Origin: JBGSOW01 sp041738875
GTDB taxonomy: Bacteria; Patescibacteriota; Dojkabacteria; CALFHW01
Assembly (NCBI GenBank): GCA_041738875.1
Contig: JBGSOW010000051.1
Location: 1-11,858, forward strand
DNA: 11,858 nt
Direction of reading: 5' to 3'
Position 1 is the stretch's first letter. Every line of letters begins with the position of its first letter. The position numbers were made by a program, and so were the translations under genes. The notes below the pieces were generated by a model. It was given only the letters and a program-made list of their open reading frames with translations, did not search any database and was not told the DNA's origin. This document shows, in pieces, positions 1-6,345 of the stretch.

Positions 1-1809
1 TTGGTAGACTTTCTTAAATCTCTCGACATAAGATTTGATGTCAGTGAATTCAACACCTTTTACACGATTGTTAATTGCGTACCTGAGGGTAGGGTAGTTA
101 ATAAATATAACTGGCACTTCATCTGCGATAACTTCTTGGAAAGTATTGTAGTATCTAGTTCGATCGTCCACGTTGCTTGTTTTTCTTGCGTCATCTAAAA
201 GTTGATCGACTAAAGGAATCCTCACAGGTCTTCTTTCCACTGGGTCGATAACGACTGTAGTTCTTTCTGAGGAGTAGCCACTGAAATTAAGTCCATTATC
301 TCGTGAACGTGACTGTGAGGAATGGAAAAACTCATAGCGGTCTGGATCAATAAATGTATTAACACCCAAAAACATAAGTTCAGGCACCGGGTTATCTAGA
401 TAGTCACCGTACAATTGCTCCTGTAAGATAACTGGGGTTGGTTCAATAACAATACCTACTTCAGCAAGGTCAGAAATTATTGAACTCACGATTTTTTCTC
501 TATCAGAACTATCGATATATCTCAAAGAAAGCCTAAGCTCAATCCCATCTTTCACGCGCACTCTAGTTCCTTCACTATTTATGGTAGCTTCCCAGCCAGC
601 TTCATCAAGAAGTTTATTGGCAGTGTCTTTGTCATAGCCTAATTGCTGATTGTCTGGAGAGTGAAAATCACTAATCGGTGGAATTGGTCCGTATGCAGGC
701 TCAGCTTTTTCATACACTGTCTCGACTAGCAGCCTTCTGTTTATTGCTGCTGAAAAAGCTTGGCGAACTTTTTTATCTTTTGTTTGCGCAGGTCCCTCTT
801 CGTCAAAATTGAAATATATTGCGAAATATTGATTGTAGAGAACGTTTGAAGTGATAATCTGTAAATTTTGTAAATCTCTTACGGAAGTGACTAGATCACT
901 ACTTGGGTTTGCTAGTCCGTGTATTTGTCCGGATCTAAGTGCGTTCGCTGCTTCTCTTTCGCTACTAAATAATTTGAATCTGAATTTATTCAATTTAGGC
1001 TTGCCCAAATAATAATCTTGGTTTGCGTCTAGTAAAACTTCATCTGGCCTTACATTACCAAGTCGAAACGGTCCGGTTCCAATTGTCCTAAGCGATTGGC
1101 TACTTCCCGTTGCCACGATTGCATCTCTATATTGATCAATCAAATGCGCAGGTACAATTTTAAAAGTCATTAGTTCGTAAAAATTTGGTAAAGTTTGCCC
1201 TTCAACTGTAAACACACAGATGTAATCATCAAGGACCTCAAGCGATACGTTTTGTGCTGCTTCACCTCCATATATATTTTCAAGTCCGTTGGAGCTTAGC
1301 TCTTTGATTAATTCGAATGTCGCGCGTACGTCATCAGTTGTGAAGTCCTCTCCGTCATGCCATTTGACGTCGCGCCTCAAACTAAATCTGTAGGTCGGCG
1401 CGCGGTTAACCTCAGTTAAACTATAACTTTCTGCGAGAACTGTTTCGATTTCGCCAGCTTGGTTGATTCTGATAAGTGGTTCGTAAACGATTTCAATTAT
1501 ATCTTGGTCCAATTGTGGGATATTAACCTCAAGTGGGTTTAATCTCTCTGCACCTCGGAAAGTTCCTCCTGGACCTACTTCCACGATTTTGCCCTCGGTA
1601 AATTCGGAAGTGTTGTAGCTAAAAATTGTAGGAGTATTGGTGACAACAATTGATACAAATAAGACTGAGATGATAATTGTAGTAATGATAATACTGAATG
1701 GTCTTGCGCCTAAATAAAAGTCTTTAAACCTGGAGGCAAGAGAAGATTTACCCAAGAAAATATACTCTGGGTAGTTCCAGAATTGATCTCGAATCTGGGC
1801 GAGTTTCAT
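1..1809 (-). CDS. ABC transporter substrate-binding protein, family 5 (oligopeptide/dipeptide type), membrane-anchored, C-terminus cut by window edge
   Basis: Reading the minus strand from the ATG at 1809 gives 603 codons without a stop, running off position 1, so the C-terminus is missing. Residues about 38-57 form one hydrophobic helix after a roughly 37-residue basic N-terminus. There is no lipobox cysteine, so the protein is probably tethered by an uncleaved signal anchor with its binding domain outside the membrane. The family 5 signature is clear around residues 142-168 (FSLRRDVKWHDGEDFTTDDV), followed by a GTGPFRL block and the two-lobe pattern of peptide-binding proteins. Members bind oligopeptides, dipeptides, nickel or sugars and deliver them to an ABC permease; no permease or ATPase gene is in the window, so the substrate is unknown. 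The start lies 3 nt after the secG stop with no Shine-Dalgarno, which suggests translational coupling to secG. Family call is firm. Confidence 0.9.
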   Translation of the reverse strand, partial: MKLAQIRDQFWNYPEYIFLGKSSLASRFKDFYLGARPFSIIITTIIISVLFVSIVVTNTPTIFSYNTSEFTEGKIVEVGPGGTFRGAERLNPLEVNIPQLDQDIIEIVYEPLIRINQAGEIETVLAESYSLTEVNRAPTYRFSLRRDVKWHDGEDFTTDDVRATFELIKELSSNGLENIYGGEAAQNVSLEVLDDYICVFTVEGQTLPNFYELMTFKIVPAHLIDQYRDAIVATGSSQSLRTIGTGPFRLGNVRPDEVLLDANQDYYLGKPKLNKFRFKLFSSEREAANALRSGQIHGLANPSSDLVTSVRDLQNLQIITSNVLYNQYFAIYFNFDEEGPAQTKDKKVRQAFSAAINRRLLVETVYEKAEPAYGPIPPISDFHSPDNQQLGYDKDTANKLLDEAGWEATINSEGTRVRVKDGIELRLSLRYIDSSDREKIVSSIISDLAEVGIVIEPTPVILQEQLYGDYLDNPVPELMFLGVNTFIDPDRYEFFHSSQSRSRDNGLNFSGYSSERTTVVIDPVERRPVRIPLVDQLLDDARKTSNVDDRTRYYNTFQEVIADEVPVIFINYPTLRYAINNRVKGVEFTDIKSYVERFKKVYQ

Positions 1810-1812
1810 TTT

Positions 1813-2037
1813 TTAGCTAGCTGAAGTAATAGTAATTGCAATACTGTTCGCTACAAATATCACAGCTAGGAATATTGAGCTATTGTATAGAAATGCTTCG
1901 AAACCTCTTCTTGTTCTAAACGCTTCTGTCACACTACCTCCAAACAGACTACCTAGACCACTGTCACTTCTTTGCAGGAGTATAAAAATCGTTAGTATTA
2001 CAGAAACTATAAGTTGTATTACAAATAATGCTTCCAT
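1813..2037 (-). CDS. secG: Preprotein translocase subunit SecG
   Basis: A 74-residue inner-membrane protein with the standard SecG layout: helix 1 at about residues 3-21, a conserved loop LLQRSDSGLGSLFGG at 20-34, a TRRG turn at 42-45, and helix 2 at about 50-71. SecG associates with SecY and SecE and assists SecA-driven protein export. The length is normal for the family. The ATG at 2037 is preceded by a perfect extended -10 element (TGG then TATAAT) only 5 nt away, with no Shine-Dalgarno, so the mRNA probably starts at or next to the ATG. The substrate-binding protein gene follows 3 nt downstream, so an exported protein shares a transcript with a part of the export machine. Confidence 0.93.
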   Translation of the reverse strand: MEALFVIQLIVSVILTIFILLQRSDSGLGSLFGGSVTEAFRTRRGFEAFLYNSSIFLAVIFVANSIAITITSAS

Positions 2038-2042
2038 TCTTT

Positions 2043-2051
2043 ATTATACCA
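2043..2051 (-). promoter_or_regulatory. Extended -10 promoter element of secG
   Basis: On the minus strand this reads TGG followed by TATAAT, a full-consensus extended -10. Its last base is 5 nt from the secG ATG. No convincing -35 is present at 17 nt, as expected when TGn compensates. The spacing places the transcript start at the ATG. This is the strongest single promoter match in the window. Confidence 0.65.
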
Positions 2052-2088
2052 TCAAAATCATTTTGTATATTAGTTAATTATGCTTAAA

Positions 2089-2496
2089 CTATTTACTTAT
2101 TCTGCGGTAAATCATTTGCAAAAGTGTAACTAAAACTGCAAGTGCAATTGCACCTAAAAATGGGCTTTCGATCAGGATATCCACAGCTAAAGTGCCTTGT
2201 TCACCGAAAAGATTGCCAGTCTGTATAATCGCAAGTCCTGGGAATATGCCTGCAGCTAGTAGTAAAAATAGAATCATATTGAAAATAAATCCAACCAGAG
2301 AAAGGCTCCAAAAATTCACCGGAAATTTAAAAAATTTAACCGCGTATTCTGTTATCACGAAAAGAAGAGACAATAGTATACCTCCTATGAACATTGTGAT
2401 ATTCTTCCCCGAGCTACCAGGTCTAAGTATATTTGTGGCAGCAACGACTGTAAAATATATCAATACGTTTGTAAATACAGCGAGTGTTGTAGGCAT
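2089..2496 (-). CDS. Small four-helix membrane protein, phage holin family 4 type
   Basis: A 135-residue hydrophobic protein with predicted helices near residues 5-21, 33-50, 65-83 and 112-129. The middle section, FPVNFWSLSLVGFIFNMILF followed within ten residues by FPG, resembles the pattern Pfam groups as the phage holin family 4 superfamily, widespread in bacterial chromosomes. Despite the name, chromosomal members are not known to lyse cells and their role is unsettled. It sits between pyrH and secG on the same strand, 18 nt after the pyrH stop. A TAATAT hexamer ends 6 nt before the ATG, a possible own promoter; no Shine-Dalgarno is visible. Topology is well supported, the family is likely, and the function is unknown. 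Confidence 0.65.
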   Translation of the reverse strand: MPTTLAVFTNVLIYFTVVAATNILRPGSSGKNITMFIGGILLSLLFVITEYAVKFFKFPVNFWSLSLVGFIFNMILFLLLAAGIFPGLAIIQTGNLFGEQGTLAVDILIESPFLGAIALAVLVTLLQMIYRRISK

Positions 2497-2514
2497 ATGT
2501 TTATATTAGCTTGT

Positions 2515-3237
2515 TTATTCGTTAGAAATCAATGTACCGACAAAATCATCACCCAGTATCGCGTTTTCCATGTTATCGAAGTTTCGTGCGTCTAAAATAT
2601 AATACTCCGCGCCGTATACATCTGCTTCTTTGGCAGCAATAGGGTCGACCGGAAGATTATCACCAGGTTTGTGCGTATCTTTGTTTCCGATTAATTCTAA
2701 ATATTTTGCCCAAGTTAATTTGTCGTACCTTTTTGCTTTGGGATTTTTCTTCGGATCTTCATTGTAAACGCCATCTACATTTTTCAGATCGAATATTTTA
2801 TATGCTTTTAGTCCTTTGGCAATCTGCAATGCTACCCAATCAGAACTTTTGCCAGCCTCGAATCCGCCTGCAAATACGATTGGTTTTGTGAATTGCAATT
2901 TATCGATTCTGTCTTTGTCATCGTATTTCCAAACCCTGTGTTCTGCAAGTTCATCTGTGAAAAACGCTCGCACGATTGTGGCGTTCAACGTATTTACTGC
3001 TGTACCAATCCAGTGCAGGTCCTCTTCTTCAACGATATCTCCTTCCTCAATCGCATAATTCATATAGTTTCGCATTGCTTGGCCACCACCGATTGTTACT
3101 ACAAACTTTCTACCTGTAAGAGTCAGATTTGCAAGTAAATCACGAAATTCACGTAAATAGTCAAAATCAATTAATTTATTGCTGTGTGATAATGTTGAAC
3201 CGCCTAGTTTAAGAATGATTAAAGATTGGTCTTCCAC
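2515..3237 (-). CDS. pyrH: UMP kinase, archaeal-type amino-acid-kinase family
   Basis: Predicted to phosphorylate UMP to UDP with ATP, the gateway from uridylate to other pyrimidine nucleotides. At 240 residues it has the amino-acid-kinase fold: KLGGS at 10-14, a glycine-rich GGG at 50-52 binding phosphate, GGFEAGKSSDWVA at 124-136, and NVDGVYNEDP at 153-162 in the nucleotide-binding lobe. The GGxExGxSxD segment and the pattern around ATIVR are closer to archaeal UMP kinases than to the hexameric bacterial PyrH. The start is a GTG at 3237; no in-frame ATG precedes the KLGGS strand, so GTG is the only reasonable choice. It heads a minus-strand run toward the holin-like gene and secG. Another amino-acid kinase specificity cannot be fully excluded. 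Confidence 0.8.
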   Translation of the reverse strand: MEDQSLIILKLGGSTLSHSNKLIDFDYLREFRDLLANLTLTGRKFVVTIGGGQAMRNYMNYAIEEGDIVEEEDLHWIGTAVNTLNATIVRAFFTDELAEHRVWKYDDKDRIDKLQFTKPIVFAGGFEAGKSSDWVALQIAKGLKAYKIFDLKNVDGVYNEDPKKNPKAKRYDKLTWAKYLELIGNKDTHKPGDNLPVDPIAAKEADVYGAEYYILDARNFDNMENAILGDDFVGTLISNE

Positions 3238-3286
3238 GTTTTTTGAGTTAGACTAAATTAACTATTTAAGTGCAATTGTATCAGAA
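3238..3286. promoter_or_regulatory. Divergent intergenic region between pyrH and the CobW-type GTPase gene
   Basis: These 49 AT-rich bases must hold both promoters unless they lie inside the genes. On the plus strand TTGAGT (3243-3248) and TTAAGT (3266-3271), 17 bp apart, each match four of six consensus bases and would start transcription about 9 nt before the GTPase ATG. On the minus strand TCTAAC (3252-3247) is the best -10 candidate. All are weak matches. No Shine-Dalgarno sequence occurs on either side. Confidence 0.3.
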
Positions 3287-4279
3287 ATGACAGCGAAGAC
3301 TAGAGTAAATGTAATTACAGGTTTTTTGGGATCAGGGAAAACCACGATTATCGGGCATTTACTTGCGCAATTGGCGGAAAAAAACAAAGCTGAGGGTGGG
3401 ACAACTCCTGCGGATAATAAAATTGTCTGGCTAAAAAATGAATATGGTGATGTAAATATAGATAAAGCGATGTTGGATAATACACATGTAAAGCCAGTTG
3501 AGATTCTGAATGGCTGTCTATGTTGCGTTTTGGTGGGTAGATTGGGAGATGCAATTGAAGAGATTTTAGAAAAATATGCTCCAGAAAGAATCATAATCGA
3601 AACTTCTGGGACGGCTTATCCTGCCCCAATTGTGCTGGAATTGAATAAATTAAAAGACAAACTGTTTATTGATAGCGTTGTTTATGTAGTTGATGCATTG
3701 AATTTTAATGGTTTTGAGGACACTTCATACTCTGCTAGATTACAAACTCAGTATGTGGATTTGATTGTGATCAATAAATATCCGAAGGCTTTGAACGCCG
3801 AGGAGGAGAGAGAACTCGAAAAGAGGCTTGATGATATCTATGAATTGAATCTGCAGACTTTGAAGGTTAAATCCGTCGATGGTAATGTACCTTTGGATCT
3901 TGTATTTGGACTGAATTCAGATACTTTGTCTAAACTAAATTTAGCTGAAGGGCAAGAAAATCTACATCTGCATTCACAAGACAATAGCCACGATGACGAT
4001 GTGCAGGTGAGAAAGTTAGAAACGAAAAACGTGATATTTTCTGAAGAAAAACTTAATAAATTTCAAAACCTCGATGTAAGAAGTATTTTCCGTATCAAAG
4101 GCGTACTCAGGACTGCTTCTGGTCGACAGATTTTTAATTGGGTTGGCAATAGATTCAACCTAACTGATTTGAACACAAAATTTGCAACTGAATTCCCACA
4201 GGATTTTTTAATCATAATGGGAAAAAAGCTTACAGATAATGATATTCATGATATTGAAAATATAATCTTCTCTTCATAA
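3287..4279 (+). CDS. COG0523 (CobW/YjiA/ZNG1-type) metal-chaperone GTPase
   Basis: A G3E-class P-loop GTPase of 330 residues. It shows Walker A GFLGSGKTT at 12-20, a switch region with NEYGDVNID at 51-59, the family's metal site GCLCC at 76-80 (CxCC), IIETSG at 103-108 as Walker B/G3, and VINK at 161-164 as G4. After a 40-residue charged linker with a few histidines (227-235, HLHSQDNSH) comes a CobW_C domain at about 266-312 (SIFRIKGVLRTASGRQIFNW). Characterised relatives bind zinc or cobalt at CxCC and insert metal into client proteins using GTP. The G4 aspartate of NKxD is absent (NKYP), so guanine selectivity may be relaxed. The histidine patch is much weaker than in zinc-regulated paralogues. 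No Zur-like site or metal client gene is adjacent, apart from the zinc-ribbon protein at the far end of the window. Metal and client are unknown. Confidence 0.88.
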   Translation: MTAKTRVNVITGFLGSGKTTIIGHLLAQLAEKNKAEGGTTPADNKIVWLKNEYGDVNIDKAMLDNTHVKPVEILNGCLCCVLVGRLGDAIEEILEKYAPERIIIETSGTAYPAPIVLELNKLKDKLFIDSVVYVVDALNFNGFEDTSYSARLQTQYVDLIVINKYPKALNAEEERELEKRLDDIYELNLQTLKVKSVDGNVPLDLVFGLNSDTLSKLNLAEGQENLHLHSQDNSHDDDVQVRKLETKNVIFSEEKLNKFQNLDVRSIFRIKGVLRTASGRQIFNWVGNRFNLTDLNTKFATEFPQDFLIIMGKKLTDNDIHDIENIIFSS

Positions 4280-4295
4280 TTTCTTAAGAACTGCG

Positions 4296-4304
4296 TGTTT
4301 AAAT
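4296..4304 (+). promoter_or_regulatory. Candidate extended -10 element that favours the ATG start of the YraN-like gene
   Basis: TGT followed by TTAAAT ends 5 nt before the ATG at 4310. It matches four of six -10 bases plus the TGn extension, with the spacing seen at other starts in this window. If real, transcription would begin at that ATG and the upstream GTG at 4295 could not be used. The local AT content makes a chance match plausible. Confidence 0.35.
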
Positions 4305-4309
4305 TAAAC

Positions 4310-4696
4310 ATGCAAAAAACGAATTCTTCACTAAGTAAAAGCAGATTCAACAAAAGAGAGTTCGGGCGTGAAGTTGAGGATTTGGCGAGGAGATTGGTAG
4401 TTGAATCGGGTTATGTGATTTTGGACTATAACTGGCATTTTGGGAGACTTCTAGAGCTAGATTTTGTGGCTAGATCTCCGGACGGCGTTATAGTTTTCGT
4501 GGAAGTTAGAACTGGGAATAGAATAATACCAGGAAGCGAAATTATTTCCTATAAAAAACGAGAAAGGATTCGTCTGGGCGCACGTATCTGGATGAAATCA
4601 AATGGGATAAACGAGTTGCAAAATTTCTGGAGAATTGATTTGATAATTTACGATAAGTTATCAGGCAAATTTACCTGGTGGAAAGGTGTTATTTGA
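4310..4696 (+). CDS. UPF0102 (YraN-type) nuclease-fold protein
   Basis: A 128-residue protein (133 from an in-frame GTG at 4295) of the UPF0102/YraN family, related to Holliday-junction resolvases of the PD-(D/E)xK fold. Numbering from the GTG: FGREVEDLARR at 23-33 matches the family's GxxGExxAxxxL opening, LELDFVAR at 53-60 supplies the acidic residue (Asp56), and VFVEVR at 67-72 is the ExK strand. The catalytic-type lysine is arginine here (Arg72), and the usual TR after it is TG. The family's cellular role is poorly known; DNA repair or recombination is often suggested. I chose the ATG because a -10-like element lies just before it. Its 3' end overlaps the convergent reductase gene by 8 nt. 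Confidence 0.8.
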   Translation: MQKTNSSLSKSRFNKREFGREVEDLARRLVVESGYVILDYNWHFGRLLELDFVARSPDGVIVFVEVRTGNRIIPGSEIISYKKRERIRLGARIWMKSNGINELQNFWRIDLIIYDKLSGKFTWWKGVI

Positions 4697-5246
4697 GGAC
4701 TTTATATCTAATTAAAATTGTATTTTCATCAAGCATTTCAGTTTTCACAAACTTGAGATCAACTAGATTTTGCTCAACATTATTTTCATTATTATCAGTC
4801 TCAAAATTAACGTCATCTAATTTTATTGCAGGTATTCCGCCGTAAGCTATTTTGCTCGCGATAGATACTTCTACGTAATCGATTAATTTAGCCTCCAAAA
4901 AGGTTCTGTAGATATTTGCGCCTCCTGCGACTACCACTTCACCCACACCTTGGTTTTGGAGTTCCTCTAGAAGTGCAATGGGAGAGGTAGAAGTGAAAGT
5001 AAGTTGTTCAGATTGGTAACTGCTATAGTCACTAGGAGTACTAGTCATAACGATGGTTTTACGATTTGGTAGTGACTTCATACCCATGGCTTTAAAAGTA
5101 TTACTTCCCATAATCATAGTTCCAACTTCCAGAGTGCGGTTCCTAAAGTGGCTTTTATCTGCTTTACCTCCCCAATCCAGCCTATCTTTAGGACCTAGAG
5201 AAATAATACCGTTTAGTGTTTGCAGTAATATCAGTGTTACATTCAT
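4689..5246 (-). CDS. folA: Dihydrofolate reductase family protein
   Basis: Predicted to reduce dihydrofolate to tetrahydrofolate with NADPH. At 185 residues it carries LNGIIS at 11-16 (the NGxIG loop), an LxWxxxADxxxF stretch at 23-34 whose Asp30 aligns with the catalytic acid of E. coli DHFR (Asp27), MGSNTF at 46-51, LPNRKTIVMTS at 59-69 and the cofactor motif VAGGANIY at 106-113. Some features resemble the RibD C-terminal reductase subfamily, so a pteridine or pyrimidine reductase is the main alternative. With thyA nearby, recycling of the dihydrofolate made by thymidylate synthesis is the simplest role. The ATG at 5246 follows a TAGAAT hexamer by 5 nt, with no Shine-Dalgarno. The 3' end overlaps the YraN-like gene by 8 nt, so no separate terminator fits there. 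Confidence 0.78.
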   Translation of the reverse strand: MNVTLILLQTLNGIISLGPKDRLDWGGKADKSHFRNRTLEVGTMIMGSNTFKAMGMKSLPNRKTIVMTSTPSDYSSYQSEQLTFTSTSPIALLEELQNQGVGEVVVAGGANIYRTFLEAKLIDYVEVSIASKIAYGGIPAIKLDDVNFETDNNENNVEQNLVDLKFVKTEMLDENTILIRYKVLK

Positions 5247-5251
5247 GCCTT

Positions 5252-5257
5252 ATTCTA
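5252..5257 (-). promoter_or_regulatory. -10 element of the dihydrofolate reductase gene
   Basis: On the minus strand this reads TAGAAT, five of six consensus bases, ending 5 nt before the ATG at 5246. The geometry matches secG and predicts a leaderless transcript. It is not preceded by TGn, and I see no clear -35. Confidence 0.45.
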
Positions 5258-5272
5258 CTATAGAAAAGACTG

Positions 5273-5281
5273 TGTTAAAAT
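5273..5281 (+). promoter_or_regulatory. Extended -10 element of the HAD phosphatase gene
   Basis: TGT followed by TAAAAT, five of six consensus bases plus the TGn extension, ends 7 nt before the ATG at 5289. This places the transcript start at or one base before the start codon. The -35 position has no match to TTGACA. It lies back to back with the -10 of the divergent reductase gene, 15 bp away. Confidence 0.5.
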
Positions 5282-5288
5282 ATGCGCC

Positions 5289-5960
5289 ATGTTCCAAGCA
5301 ATATCTCAAATTAAAAATTTATACGCTGGCAAAGAAAAAAGAAAACAGGGGATTTTGCTTGATATCGACGAAACTATCTCTGTCACAAGAGATAAATATA
5401 TTGAAATTTTTGCGAAAGAGTTAGGTAATCCTGAGAACCTTTCAGTGTCTGAAATAATTGCGAAATATAAATATACGTGGAATGTTCCTTACTGGAAAGA
5501 GAATGAACGTTATTCTGAAATTGCCCAAGGACTAGTGGTTTCACCTGAAATTCACAAAGATCTAAACTTGATTGAAAATGTAGCAGATTATGTAAAGAGA
5601 TTAGGGGAAATAGTCTATATCGCTGGGTATTTGAGTGCAAGGCCAGCAGTTTTACAAAATATCACCGAAAATTGGCTTAAAGAGAAGGGATTACCCGCTG
5701 CACCTGTGATACTTAGTCCTAGCTATGTTACAGGGTTTCATGCGTGGAAGGCTAGCATTTTGGAATATTTATATCCCGAAGTACTTGGTATTGTCGATGA
5801 TAATCCTGGTATGATCGCTGAACTTAATTCTAGCTACAAAGGCACACTGTTTATTTATGATTATGCTGGCCAATCAGATAGAACTGACATCGATACAGTG
5901 CCTTGCCCAGATTGGGAGAGTGTTTTAGTAGAGGTTGAGAAAAGAATTAAAGCAGCGTAG
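5289..5960 (+). CDS. HAD-superfamily phosphatase
   Basis: A 223-residue cytoplasmic protein with the HAD motifs in order: I at 25-29 (DIDET, nucleophile Asp25 and acid/base Asp27), II at about 116-118 (SAR in GYLSARPAV), III as Lys154 in HAWKAS, and IV at 170-171 (DD in IVDDNPG). A helical cap probably fills residues 35-105. Motif II with RPxxL and a following WLKEKGLP resembles LNS2/App1-like and acid-phosphatase-like HADs; 5'-(deoxy)nucleotidases are a further option given the neighbours. The substrate cannot be read from sequence. It lies between dihydrofolate reductase and a deoxyribosyltransferase-like gene, which makes a nucleotide-related substrate attractive but unproven. The last 14 nt overlap the convergent gene. 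Confidence 0.78.
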   Translation: MFQAISQIKNLYAGKEKRKQGILLDIDETISVTRDKYIEIFAKELGNPENLSVSEIIAKYKYTWNVPYWKENERYSEIAQGLVVSPEIHKDLNLIENVADYVKRLGEIVYIAGYLSARPAVLQNITENWLKEKGLPAAPVILSPSYVTGFHAWKASILEYLYPEVLGIVDDNPGMIAELNSSYKGTLFIYDYAGQSDRTDIDTVPCPDWESVLVEVEKRIKAA

Positions 5961-6318
5961 CCACTTCAGAGCTAATAATTCCTGGTATTTCATCTAGTTC
6001 TAAATACTCTATGAATTTAGTTGCTACTGATTTCAGTGCGCTCGAATATTTGCTACTTTTCTTATATATACAAATAATTTCGATATTGTGTGAATTCGCC
6101 CAGCCAAGCTCGATGCCTTGTCCTGTCGATGGATAGCTAACTTCTGCAAAGATAAGTTGAAACTGTTTAATGTTGCGTGCGTCTGCTAAAAAAGGGTTTC
6201 CTGAGTATAAATGGGGTAGAGATATATCGGTTTCTGCGTAGATTTTGTGCTTCATTATAGGATCGTATAACTCTTCCGTGTAGTTAAATCTAGTTGAATG
6301 TGAAATATAAATCTTCAT
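5947..6318 (-). CDS. Nucleoside 2-deoxyribosyltransferase-like protein
   Basis: A 123-residue single-domain Rossmann-like protein. It opens with a strand MKIYISHST at 1-9, has a DARN segment at 46-49, and shows the family's key block AEVSYPSTGQGIELGWA at 58-74, where Glu70 fits the catalytic glutamate of nucleoside 2-deoxyribosyltransferases and Rcl/DNPH1. Relatives swap bases between deoxynucleosides or hydrolyse deoxynucleoside 5'-monophosphates to base and deoxyribose 5-phosphate. The protein is slightly short for the family, so salvage transferase versus nucleotide hydrolase cannot be decided. Lying downstream of the dcd/thyA-like pair on the same strand, it may belong to a deoxynucleotide unit. 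A TAGAAA hexamer ends 5 nt before the ATG. The 3' end overlaps the HAD gene by 14 nt. Confidence 0.7.
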   Translation of the reverse strand: MKIYISHSTRFNYTEELYDPIMKHKIYAETDISLPHLYSGNPFLADARNIKQFQLIFAEVSYPSTGQGIELGWANSHNIEIICIYKKSSKYSSALKSVATKFIEYLELDEIPGIISSEVATLL

Positions 6319-6345
6319 ATTATTTTCTATTTAATTTCTAAATAT

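Noticed and set aside
1..198. A 65-codon open frame on the plus strand at the left edge.
   Set aside because: It is antisense to the well-supported substrate-binding protein, has no recognisable domain and starts at the window boundary.
2089..2496. Prophage remnant, suggested by the holin-type membrane protein.
   Set aside because: There are no other phage genes, integrase or att-like repeats; this family is common in bacterial chromosomes.
3262..3594. A 110-codon minus-strand open frame opposite the GTPase gene.
   Set aside because: It lies inside the CobW-type gene, whose motifs are unambiguous, and its translation has no family features.
4295..4309. GTG at 4295 as the start of the YraN-like gene.
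   Set aside because: It adds only five residues that are not part of the family domain and would place the start inside a candidate -10 element; the ATG at 4310 fits better, though this is not certain.
4680..4710. A shared bidirectional terminator between the convergent YraN-like and reductase genes.
   Set aside because: The genes overlap by 8 nt and no GC-rich stem followed by a U-tract is present on either strand.
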